Made by a program: the position numbers and the translations under genes. Below, piece by piece: positions 52,354 through 60,258 of a stretch of 64,000 bases of DNA. A model generated the notes under the pieces. The model did not search any database and was not told where the DNA came from. It saw only the letters and a list, made by a program, of their open reading frames with translations. Within the stretch, counting starts at the first letter, position 1, and every line of letters begins with the position of its first letter. Source of the stretch: Larkinella arboricola (lineage in GTDB: Bacteria > Bacteroidota > Bacteroidia > Cytophagales > Spirosomataceae); the NCBI RefSeq assembly GCF_003259745.1, contig NZ_QLMC01000004.1:372001-436000 (forward strand), written 5' to 3'.

Positions 52354-52923
52354 CTACCCTTCTACGAGTTCCGCTTTTTTGAGACAGGCAAAAACTTCGC
52401 GATAGAACTCGGGGTGTGATTGCCAGGTCTGTGCGGTTACTATATTTCGGTCGCGGACGGCCTGTTGGGTAGAGTAGGTGCCACCACCCGTCTCAATTTC
52501 GGTACGCACGTGTTCGTAAGCGGTTAGCGTTCGGTTGTTTGCTAATCCGGCCGTGATCAGAATCTGAATACCGTGGCAGATGGCAAAAAGCCATTTACCC
52601 TGCCGGTCAAACTCGCGGACTATTTCCAGCAGCGTGCCATTGTTGCGCAGGTATTCGGGGGCGCGGCCGCCCAGCAGCAGAATGGCGTCATAGTCGTCTA
52701 CCACCACTTCCTCAATTGTCAGGTCTGATGCCAGACAATAGCCGGGCCGCTCCATATAAGTATCCCAACCGGGTTCAAAATCGTGCATCACCAGATTAAG
52801 TCGGCGTTTACTGGGGGCAACAATTACCGCCGTATCGCCTTCTTCCTGAAAGCGGTGAAGAGCATAGAGGGTTTCGTAACTTTCGCCACCATCACCGGTG
52901 ACGAGCAGAATTTTGCGATTCAT
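52354..52923 (-). CDS. DJ-1/PfpI-family protein
   Basis: A 189-residue protein of the class I glutamine-amidotransferase-like fold. The nucleophile is Cys116 in AICHGIQ, preceded by the VDDYDAILLLGGRAPEYLR stretch, and there is an acidic residue at Glu15 (GESYETL). Family members act as proteases, deglycases, glyoxalases or redox chaperones; this sequence does not discriminate. No signal peptide. It is convergent with the sugar dehydrogenase gene and separated from the beta-lactamase gene by 227 bases of unremarkable sequence. Confidence 0.88.
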   Translation of the reverse strand: MNRKILLVTGDGGESYETLYALHRFQEEGDTAVIVAPSKRRLNLVMHDFEPGWDTYMERPGYCLASDLTIEEVVVDDYDAILLLGGRAPEYLRNNGTLLEIVREFDRQGKWLFAICHGIQILITAGLANNRTLTAYEHVRTEIETGGGTYSTQQAVRDRNIVTAQTWQSHPEFYREVFACLKKAELVEG

Positions 52924-53150
52924 GGAGGAAAAGATTTAGATACAGGGGTTAATATAGCCATTTTTACCCTGTAGACAACCCCACATCATCCTCCTGCCAA
53001 TTAAAATCCGCCCGTTACTGCCCACGTGCTGTACGAACGGTATTCTGGCAAATTTTGGTCAATGACCCTTGAAAGCCCGCATTGGCAAAGGAATGGAACG
53101 GAGAAGGCCCGCCAAACCCGTGAAAGCCGGGCTCTGATGCCACGGTTTGG

Positions 53151-53900
53151 TCACCGCTGCTTCGCTCCATGTTTCTCCAGCAACTGAAGGGTGTGTTCCA
53201 GCGCCCGGGTGTCGCTCCATTCCTCATGGCCGGGCACCAGAATCTTCGCCGTGCCAAACTGGCTCTGAACCCGGCGGATGGAATTCGCCCATTCCTTCAG
53301 GTTGGCGTCGGCAACGTTGCCCATCCCGAAAGCCGCCACACTCTTGACAAAACAGCCGCCGTGCAGAATCTGCTGATTCGGTAGCCAGACCACAATGTTG
53401 TCGCTCGTGTGCCCTTCGCCCGGAAAATAACAGCGAATCGGTTCCTGCCCAATCGTAAAGGTCGTATCGTTCGGTAGGCTGCCTTCGGGCGATTCGTAGC
53501 CCAGCTTCACGGTTTTCTGAGCCGTCAGCGGGGTGCTGACCACGCGGATGCCTGCCTTTCGGAGTTCGCTCACCCCGCCAATCCGGTCTTCGTGGGCATG
53601 GGTGACAATGCAAAGCAGGACGGGTTGACGCAGGTTGTCGGCCACCCACTGAAGCAGTTGCCGGGTGTTGTCGGTGTTGCCGTCGCTGTCCCAACCCGTG
53701 TCTACCAGCACAATGCCGTCCTTCGTTTTGATAATGAGGCCGTTGGAAGGAATGCTGTTGTTCTGATACACCCCGTAGGTGGTATGGACAAGCACCTGAT
53801 CGGTAAGGGGCGTCACCACCAGTTTCGGCTTTTGTGTGGATTGCGCCGGGGCAAAACCGTGGAAAAGAAGGGCGAAAATAAATGCCGTCAGAATACGCAT
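53151..53900 (-). CDS. Subclass B1 metallo-beta-lactamase
   Basis: A 249-residue exported zinc beta-lactamase. Signal peptide 1-19 (FAPAQ). All B1 ligands are visible: zinc 1 site His101, His103 and His164 (HAHED; GEGHTSDN), zinc 2 site Asp105, Cys183 (HGGCFVKS) and His225 (VPGHEEW); plus Lys186, which usually binds the substrate carboxylate, and the GNVADAN stretch that holds the Asn side-chain. The presence of Cys at the zinc-2 site separates B1 from B3. It should hydrolyse penicillins, cephalosporins and probably carbapenems in the periplasm. No mobile element, integron or plasmid marker is nearby, so it looks like an intrinsic chromosomal gene. Confidence 0.93.
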   Translation of the reverse strand: MRILTAFIFALLFHGFAPAQSTQKPKLVVTPLTDQVLVHTTYGVYQNNSIPSNGLIIKTKDGIVLVDTGWDSDGNTDNTRQLLQWVADNLRQPVLLCIVTHAHEDRIGGVSELRKAGIRVVSTPLTAQKTVKLGYESPEGSLPNDTTFTIGQEPIRCYFPGEGHTSDNIVVWLPNQQILHGGCFVKSVAAFGMGNVADANLKEWANSIRRVQSQFGTAKILVPGHEEWSDTRALEHTLQLLEKHGAKQR

Positions 53901-54017
53901 GAGGAAGAGTTGGCTGATGAAGAAGCATCCGAAACCGTCTTAGGCAAAGTTGCAAAAATGTTTCCTATCTTGTACCATCGGGCAACTGATCACAACTCCG
54001 AAACCGCCAAAATGCCC

Positions 54018-54025
54018 TACCTTTG
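54018..54025 (+). promoter_or_regulatory. Promoter -7-like element for the M28 peptidase
   Basis: TACCTTTG matches TAnnTTTG and ends only six bases before the first ATG (54031), which would give a nearly leaderless transcript. No -33 TTG at 19-21 bases. Confidence 0.35.
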
Positions 54026-54033
54026 CGGGCATG

Positions 54034-54963
54034 ATGAATCGTATTCTTGCCTTATTTCTTCTCACAACGGCCCCGCTGCTGGCGCAGGAACCATCGGCCG
54101 ACCGCATTCAGAAACACATTGAAAAACTCGCTTCCGACAAAATGAAGGGGCGTGGAACCGGCAGCCGCGAAAACGCCAAAGCAGCCGCCTACATTGCCCG
54201 TCATTTCCGGAAATACGGTTTGAAACCGCTCGGCGAAGACGGTTTTTACCAGCATTTTACGGCCAAAGTCCGGCGCGTGGTGGTGCTCGACAGTATCCGC
54301 AAAGCCGCCAACGTCATCGGTTTTCTGGACAACGGCGCAACCCATACCATCGTCATTGGTGCCCACTACGATCACCTGGGTACGGGCAATCAGGGCAGTT
54401 CGCTGGCAGAAAATGCACAGGGACAGATTCACAACGGGGCCGACGACAATGCTTCGGGCGTGGCCGGTTTGCTGGAACTGGCGCAGTACTACGCCAAAAA
54501 CAACGTCAAAGAACCGTATAACCTGCTGTTCATGGCGTTTGGGGCGGAGGAACTGGGGTTGCTGGGTTCGCGGCATTTCCTGAACCACCCGACATTGCCG
54601 CTCGACCGGCTGAACTTCATGATCTGCATGGATATGATTGGCCGGTATGACCCGAATCGGGGGGTGGGTATTGGCGGCTACGGAACCGCCGATGCCTGGC
54701 CGGACGTGTTCAAAGGCGTTACGGCTGACATTAAATTCTTCACCGACCGGGCCGGAAACGGTGGCTCCGACAATGCGGCTTTTTACGCCAAACAGATTCC
54801 GGTGCTGTTTTTCCATACCGGTGGCCACCCGGATTACCACAAGCCGGGCGACGATCCGGACAAAATCGACGCGAAAGCTGAGGAGGAAATCCTGCGGCTG
54901 GAAATCAAGCTGATCGACAACGCGATGAAGCTGCCCAAAATGACGTTTACGCCGGTGAAGTAA
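54034..54963 (+). CDS. M28-family zinc aminopeptidase
   Basis: A 309-residue exported M28 peptidase. Signal peptide 1-18 (PLLAQ). The two-zinc centre is complete: His111 (AHYDHLG), Asp137 (GADDNASGV, bridging), Glu172/Glu173 (AEELGLLGS: catalytic and ligand), Asp200 (MDMIGRYD) and His265 (GGHPDYH). It should trim N-terminal residues from peptides in the periplasm. ATG at 54034 is used (54031 is equally possible); a longer reading from a TTG would lack a signal-peptide start. It diverges from the beta-lactamase gene. Confidence 0.92.
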   Translation: MNRILALFLLTTAPLLAQEPSADRIQKHIEKLASDKMKGRGTGSRENAKAAAYIARHFRKYGLKPLGEDGFYQHFTAKVRRVVVLDSIRKAANVIGFLDNGATHTIVIGAHYDHLGTGNQGSSLAENAQGQIHNGADDNASGVAGLLELAQYYAKNNVKEPYNLLFMAFGAEELGLLGSRHFLNHPTLPLDRLNFMICMDMIGRYDPNRGVGIGGYGTADAWPDVFKGVTADIKFFTDRAGNGGSDNAAFYAKQIPVLFFHTGGHPDYHKPGDDPDKIDAKAEEEILRLEIKLIDNAMKLPKMTFTPVK

Positions 54964-55069
54964 ACCGTCATCCGTGGCGTAATTTATAAGGATATGTTCG
55001 GGAAAACGGCTGTAAATGAGCTAGAAACGTGCTATATTGAGCATCCTCAAAAAGCAACCGGTTTTCCCG

Positions 55070-56944
55070 ATGACGTCCGCCAAGAAAATTCTTTGTGCTG
55101 TAGTTTTCTTTTTTCTCAGTTTCTGTCCTTTTTTCCTTCGGGCGCAGGAAAAAACGATTCCGCCGAAAACCATACCGGAGTTACAACGGGCCATTGAAGC
55201 CGTTCTGAAAAGAACCGGAACCCCGGGCGTTGGGGTGGCTCTGGTGCAGGGTGACAGTGCCGTTTTGGTAGCGGGACTGGTGCTGGCCAATCGGGAGAAA
55301 AAGATAAACGCTACCGAAAATACGCTGTTCCGGATCGGTTCGGTGTCGAAGATGTTCGTGTCGCTGGCGGTATTGAAACTTCAGGAAGAAGGCCGGATCA
55401 GTCTGAAAGACAAGGTCCGGGATCTGGCTCCGGAAATCGCGTTTACGAACCCGTGGGAGGATACCGCCCCGATTCGGGTCGAGCATTTGCTGGAACATAC
55501 CACGGGTTGGGACGATATGCACATTGCGGATTATGCCCTCAACGATCCGAACCTAACGCTGAAACAGGGGCTCGACTTTCTACCCGACACGCGGACGTCC
55601 CGCTGGATGCCGGGCACGCGGATGGCCTACAGCAATTCGGGACCGCCGGTAGCCGCCTACATCCTCGAAAAACTGACCGGCCAGCGGTTTGAAGACTACA
55701 TACAGGCTCATTTTTTTCAGCCGATGGGCATGACAACGGCCACGTATTTTGCGTCGGACCTTTACCGGCAACAGGGAGCCACCTTGTACGTGAACAACGA
55801 TCCCCAACCGTATTGGAACATCAGCGTTCGTCCATCGGGAGCCATTAATGCGTCGCCGAAGGACATGGCCCAGATGCTCCGGTTTTTTATCAACCGTGGT
55901 CAGGCGGGTGGTCGGCAACTCCTGAGTGCAGCCTCCCTGAACCGTATGGAAACGCCTTCCACGACCACCGGTGCCCGCGCTGGTCTGGACTATGGATACG
56001 GTTTGGCCAATTATTCGACCCCATTTAAGCGGTTTGTGTACCGCTCCCACAATGGTGGAGTGAACGGCGGAATGGCGGATTTTTCGTATCTCCCGCAATA
56101 CCGTGTGGGCTACGCCATCATGATCAATAGCCTGAACGGAAATGCCCTCCACCAGATTGGGGAGCTGATCCGGAATTTTCAAACCGCCCCGTTTCAGGGT
56201 GATTCGGCCCGGAAAAAACCGCTGGCGGAGGAGTTTGACGATGTGCTTTCGGGCTATTACATTCCGATTAACCCACGGGTGCAAAAGATGTATTTTCAAC
56301 AGCGAATTGTGGACGTGAAGCGCCTTTGGCGGAACAAAAATTTTCTTTTTAGCCGAAACCTCTTCGGGGGCGGTTTAGAAACCCACGTCGCCGTAACCGA
56401 CCGGCAGTATGCCTCGCCCGAGACGGGCAAAATCAGTTTGGTGCAGGTAAACGACCCGCTGGCCGGGGACGTCGTTCATCTGGGAGGGCTGGTTTTGATG
56501 CGGGTTTCACCGTTTCTGGCGGTTGGCCAATACGTGCTGAGTCTTATCTGGATAGTTTACCTGCTGGGTTCGGTGCTTTTCGGGAGCATTTGGTTTATTC
56601 GGTACTGGCGGACCCGACGGGGGAGCCAGGAGACGCGCCACCTTATTCAGTGGCCTTTTCTGACGAGTCTGCTTTTTCTGGCGACCACGATCGTGGGTAT
56701 CATTGGTGGGGCCGACCCGATGGAGCGGCTGGGAAAGGTCGGGTTTGTGTCGGTTTCCGGTTTGATTTTGTCTGTTCTTTTTGCGCTGGCGGCTGTCTGG
56801 TCCGTCATCACCCTGATCCGGCAACGGAAGCCGAACGGGAGCAGGACCATCTACTGGCACACCGCTGTGCTGGCGATTTTGCATTTTGTCGCCACCTGTT
56901 ATTTGACCTGGTATGGGGCCATTGGCGTACCCACCTGGCAGTAA
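55070..56944 (+). CDS. Membrane-anchored serine hydrolase (beta-lactamase family) with four C-terminal helices
   Basis: A 624-residue protein. Signal peptide 1-25 (LRAQ); a serine beta-lactamase/PBP domain (about 35-380) with SVSK (Ser91, Lys94), Tyr187 in YSN, and HNGGVNGG as a likely third motif; then a linker; then about four transmembrane helices (about 487-610: YVLSLIWIVYLLGSVLFG, LLFLATTIVGIIGG, LILSVLFALAAVWSVITLI, LAILHFVATCYLTWYG). S12 relatives with such tails are common in Bacteroidota and often act as D-stereospecific peptidases or esterases. The ATG at 55070 is preferred over a TTG 33 bases upstream. Confidence 0.87.
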   Translation: MTSAKKILCAVVFFFLSFCPFFLRAQEKTIPPKTIPELQRAIEAVLKRTGTPGVGVALVQGDSAVLVAGLVLANREKKINATENTLFRIGSVSKMFVSLAVLKLQEEGRISLKDKVRDLAPEIAFTNPWEDTAPIRVEHLLEHTTGWDDMHIADYALNDPNLTLKQGLDFLPDTRTSRWMPGTRMAYSNSGPPVAAYILEKLTGQRFEDYIQAHFFQPMGMTTATYFASDLYRQQGATLYVNNDPQPYWNISVRPSGAINASPKDMAQMLRFFINRGQAGGRQLLSAASLNRMETPSTTTGARAGLDYGYGLANYSTPFKRFVYRSHNGGVNGGMADFSYLPQYRVGYAIMINSLNGNALHQIGELIRNFQTAPFQGDSARKKPLAEEFDDVLSGYYIPINPRVQKMYFQQRIVDVKRLWRNKNFLFSRNLFGGGLETHVAVTDRQYASPETGKISLVQVNDPLAGDVVHLGGLVLMRVSPFLAVGQYVLSLIWIVYLLGSVLFGSIWFIRYWRTRRGSQETRHLIQWPFLTSLLFLATTIVGIIGGADPMERLGKVGFVSVSGLILSVLFALAAVWSVITLIRQRKPNGSRTIYWHTAVLAILHFVATCYLTWYGAIGVPTWQ

Positions 56945-56967
56945 TGGAAAAACCGTTAACACTAAAT

Positions 56968-57735
56968 TTACCCTGCCACCAACACTTTCACCCCGCGTTC
57001 TTCCAGTTGCTGCACGGTTTCGTCCGGCACGCCCGCATCCGTGATCAGGTAATGAATCTGGTCGAGTGAGCCAATCTTGCCAATGCCGCGTTTGCCGAAT
57101 TTCGAGCTGTCGGCCAGCACCACCACGGTTTGGGCGGTATCGATCATTTTCCGGTTCAGACTGGTTTCGGTCAGGTTGCTGATCGACAGGCCAAACTCAA
57201 AATCAACGCCGTCGACCCCCACAAACAACAGCCCGCAGGACAGGTTATCGAGCATCTGTTCGGCATACGACCCCACCGCCGACGACGAATTCGGGCGAAT
57301 GAGTCCGCCGAGCTGCCAGACTTCCACGTTGGGCCGGTTGCTGAGTTCGGCGGCAACTTTCACCGCCGGGGTGATGACCGTCAGCCGATGGGTGGGGTGG
57401 AGGATACGCGCCAGTTCAAAGACCGTTGTGCCGGAACTGATCAGAATGGAGTCGTTCTGGCCGATGAGCGTCAGGGCGGTTTTGGCGATCTTCTGTTTTT
57501 CGTCCGCCCGGATTAGGGCTTTCTCGTCGATTGGCTTCTCAAAGGCGTACGGATTCGTGATGGAGCCGCCCCCGCGCGTCCGGAACAGCAGGCTCTTATC
57601 TTCCAGCAGTTTCAAATCCTTCCGGATGGTTACGCCCGACACTTCCATCAGGTCGCTGAGTTCCTGAATAGAAACGGTGCCGCTTTCCTTCAACCGCTGC
57701 AATATAAACTGATGTCTTTCGGTAATCGTCTTCAT
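56968..57735 (-). CDS. DeoR/GlpR-family transcriptional repressor
   Basis: A 255-residue DeoR-type repressor. The N-terminal winged HTH (6-57) reads RHQFILQRLKESGTVSIQEL and continues with SGVTIRKDLKLLE, ending in RTRGGG. The effector domain (about 75-250) has the ISI-like sugar-phosphate pocket (ISSGTTVFELARIL; the GGLIRPNSSSAVG loop; and FVGVDGVDFEFGLSISNLTE). These proteins release DNA when they bind a phosphorylated sugar. It is divergent from the permease operon, 224 bases away, and is the evident regulator of that operon. Confidence 0.92.
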   Translation of the reverse strand: MKTITERHQFILQRLKESGTVSIQELSDLMEVSGVTIRKDLKLLEDKSLLFRTRGGGSITNPYAFEKPIDEKALIRADEKQKIAKTALTLIGQNDSILISSGTTVFELARILHPTHRLTVITPAVKVAAELSNRPNVEVWQLGGLIRPNSSSAVGSYAEQMLDNLSCGLLFVGVDGVDFEFGLSISNLTETSLNRKMIDTAQTVVVLADSSKFGKRGIGKIGSLDQIHYLITDAGVPDETVQQLEERGVKVLVAG

Positions 57736-57840
57736 AAATCAACTAAAACCTTGTTTTGGAGACTAGAAAGAAGGGCGCTGGATACCAATACGATTCAGGA
57801 CTATTTCTTTCCAGACAGGACCAAACTCTTTCTAATAAGG

Positions 57841-57877
57841 TTTCATAAAGTTAAATTATATTTCATTTTGTTTAACT
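57841..57877. promoter_or_regulatory. Candidate DeoR operator (direct and inverted repeats)
   Basis: Two related 15-mers start exactly 20 bp apart, TTTCATAAAGTTAAA (57841-57855) and TTTCATTTTGTTTAA (57861-57875), and the same stretch contains the inverted repeat AGTTAAA (57849-57855) / TTTAACT (57871-57877). It lies in the AT-rich gap between the divergent DeoR and permease genes, where an autoregulated operator is expected. The T-rich half-sites resemble those of other DeoR-family operators. Confidence 0.55.
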
Positions 57878-57959
57878 ATTTTTTATTTGTTTGTTTGCAT
57901 ACAAGTTAATCTGATTTAAATGCAAATCGGATTGGGCTATTCCTAAACCTTAATTGTCT

Positions 57960-59210
57960 ATGAATTCTCCGTCACTTTTTGAAAAAGCCGGTCTGCCCAA
58001 ACCGTTGGCCTGGGGCTACCTGGGCATCATCATTTTCATGATGGGCGACGGTGTCGAACAGGGCTGGCTCAGTCCGTACCTGCTCGAACACGGTATGAGC
58101 ATCCAGCAATCGGCCTCGCTGTTTACGGTGTACGGCATCACCATCGCCATTTCATCCTGGTTTTCGGGCGTACTGGCCGAGGGCTACGGTCCCCGGAAGG
58201 CCATGCTGGCGGGCCTGCTGCTGTACATCATCGGCACGGTCGGTTTTGTCGGTTTCGGTATGGCTAAGCTGGATTTCCCGGTCATGCTGCTGACCTACGC
58301 CGTTCGCGGTTTTGGCTATCCGTTGTTTGCGTATTCGTTTCTGGTCTGGATTACCTACCGCACTCCTCAGGAAAAGCTGGGCCGGGCCGTGGGCTGGTTC
58401 TGGTTTGTGTTCACCGGCGGTCTGAACGTCTTCGGGGCGTATTATTCGAGCTGGGCCATCGAGCGACTGGGCTATCAGAACACCCTGTGGTCGTCTATCT
58501 TCTGGGTGGCGCTGGGCGGTTTTTTCGCCCTCGTCCTGAACCGCGACAAATTTGTTCCGTCGGCAGCTCGGGCGGGCGATAAGACAAAAGAACTCCTCAA
58601 CGGCTTGACCATCGTACAGAAAGAACCCAAGGTGCTCATTGGCGGCATTGTCCGGATCATCAACACAACGGCGCAGTTCGCCTTTCCGGTTTTCCTGCCC
58701 ATTTACCTGGCCGATTTTGGTTTCAGCACGGTCGAATGGCTCCAGATCTGGGGGACGATTTTCACGAGTAACATCATTTTTAACCTGCTCTTCGGCTTCA
58801 TTGGCGACCGGCTGGGCTGGCAGAATACCATTATGTGGTTTGGGGGTGTGGGCTGCGGCATTACCACGCTGCTGTTCTACTATTCGCCCGTCTGGTTTGG
58901 CGGAAGTTACGCGCTGGTGCTGCTCTCGGGCGTCCTCTGGGGCGGTTTGCTGGCGGGCTATGTGCCGCTGTCGGCACTGGTGCCTTCGCTGGTGAAAGAA
59001 GATAAGGGGGCGGCAATGGCCATTCTGAATCTGGGCGCCGGACTGCCGGTTTTTGTCGGACCCGCCATCGTCGGGCTGACCATCGGCTCCATCGGCAGCG
59101 AGGGCGTGGTCTGGGTATTGGCCATCCTGTACTTCATCAGCGCCGTCCTCACCCGGTTTATCACCCTACCCAAAGAAACGGCTTCCGAGCCGCAAACGGT
59201 CACCATTTAA
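57960..59210 (+). CDS. MFS permease, RbtT/DalT/CsbX family
   Basis: A 416-residue, roughly 12-helix MFS transporter. The opening segment WGYLGIIIFMMGDGVEQGWLS and the YGITIAISSWFSGVLAEGYGPRKAM loop match the RbtT/DalT/CsbX group of pentitol (ribitol, arabinitol) and related acid permeases, which includes B. subtilis YoaB. It is the first gene of the operon; the next gene begins 39 bases later. The ATG at 57960 is preferred over a TTG six bases upstream. The substrate is inferred to be a polyol or sugar acid, not proved. Confidence 0.88.
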   Translation: MNSPSLFEKAGLPKPLAWGYLGIIIFMMGDGVEQGWLSPYLLEHGMSIQQSASLFTVYGITIAISSWFSGVLAEGYGPRKAMLAGLLLYIIGTVGFVGFGMAKLDFPVMLLTYAVRGFGYPLFAYSFLVWITYRTPQEKLGRAVGWFWFVFTGGLNVFGAYYSSWAIERLGYQNTLWSSIFWVALGGFFALVLNRDKFVPSAARAGDKTKELLNGLTIVQKEPKVLIGGIVRIINTTAQFAFPVFLPIYLADFGFSTVEWLQIWGTIFTSNIIFNLLFGFIGDRLGWQNTIMWFGGVGCGITTLLFYYSPVWFGGSYALVLLSGVLWGGLLAGYVPLSALVPSLVKEDKGAAMAILNLGAGLPVFVGPAIVGLTIGSIGSEGVVWVLAILYFISAVLTRFITLPKETASEPQTVTI

Positions 59211-59249
59211 TCTGTCAGTAAACCGTAAACTGGCACCCTTTTTTAACGC

Positions 59250-60254
59250 ATGAAAATACTAATCACCGCACCCTACCACCAGACGGCGCAGGACGAATTG
59301 ACGAGCTGGTTTGGCGAAATTATTTACCGTCCCTGGAAACTCCAGGAACGAGCTTATACGGAATCCGAGCTGATCGAACTGCTTCAGGAGATCCGGCCCG
59401 ACACCCTCATTACCGAACACGATGAGGTCACAGCCGCCGTGATCGAAGCGTATCCGGCCTTACGGTTTATCGGCGTGTGCCGGGGAACACCCTCGAACGT
59501 GGCGGTTTCGACGGCAACCGAAAAAGGCATTCCGGTGTTCAACACCCCGGCCCGCAACGCTCAGGCCGTGGCCGAAATGTTTATCGCGAACCTCGTTACG
59601 CTGATGCGGAACACGCTGGCGGCCATTCGCTGGCTGGAGGGCGAAAACTGGGAAGAGGGCGCGCATACGTCGTATCTCCAGTTCAAGGGAAACGAAATTG
59701 CGGGCAAAACCATCGGGATGGTGGGTTTTGGCGCGGTGGGCCAGACCATCGCGAACCTGCTCCGGCATTTTCCGGCCCGGATTCAGTACTACGACCCGTA
59801 CTACACGTCCGACGATCCGGCGTACGTCAAAACCGATCTGGAAACCGTCTTCAAAAACAGCGATGTGGTGTCGATTCACCTGCCGGTTAATGACGAAACC
59901 AAAGGACTGATCGACCATCGGTTGTTGTCGCTGATGAAACCGGATGCGATTTTTGTCAATACCGCCCGGGCCGTGGTAGTGAATCGCGAGGCTCTGCTGG
60001 ACGTGCTGGAAAACGGCAAAATTCGGGGTGCCATTCTGGATGTGTTCGACCACGAACCGCCGGATGAATTGGATTACAAACTCATTCACAGGGAGGATGT
60101 GCTGGCCACTCCGCACATTGCCGGGGCTACATTCGAGGTGGAAGATCATCACGCCGACATCATGAACAAGGCCCTGCGGCAGTTCTTTATCGAAGACAAC
60201 AAGGCCGTCCGGCAACTGGTCAACCCGTCGGCATTGACCGTTAAAAACGCGTAA
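59250..60254 (+). CDS. D-isomer 2-hydroxyacid dehydrogenase (YoaD-like)
   Basis: A 334-residue NAD(P)-dependent dehydrogenase of the SerA/D-lactate family. Nucleotide loop GFGAVG (159-164), and the catalytic triad Arg240 (NTARA), Glu269 (DHEPPD) and His289 (ATPHI). It lacks the C-terminal ACT domain of SerA, so it is not a feedback-regulated phosphoglycerate dehydrogenase. It lies between the permease and an FGGY kinase, four bases before the latter, as in B. subtilis yoaDCB. Likely role: oxidation or reduction of a hydroxy-acid intermediate of the operon's substrate. Confidence 0.9.
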   Translation: MKILITAPYHQTAQDELTSWFGEIIYRPWKLQERAYTESELIELLQEIRPDTLITEHDEVTAAVIEAYPALRFIGVCRGTPSNVAVSTATEKGIPVFNTPARNAQAVAEMFIANLVTLMRNTLAAIRWLEGENWEEGAHTSYLQFKGNEIAGKTIGMVGFGAVGQTIANLLRHFPARIQYYDPYYTSDDPAYVKTDLETVFKNSDVVSIHLPVNDETKGLIDHRLLSLMKPDAIFVNTARAVVVNREALLDVLENGKIRGAILDVFDHEPPDELDYKLIHREDVLATPHIAGATFEVEDHHADIMNKALRQFFIEDNKAVRQLVNPSALTVKNA

Positions 60255-60258
60255 GCCC

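Noticed and set aside
57736-57959. SAM riboswitch, because Bacillus yoaDCB has an S-box
   Set aside because: No S-box core or terminator/antiterminator pair was seen; the region is AT-rich and fits an operator.
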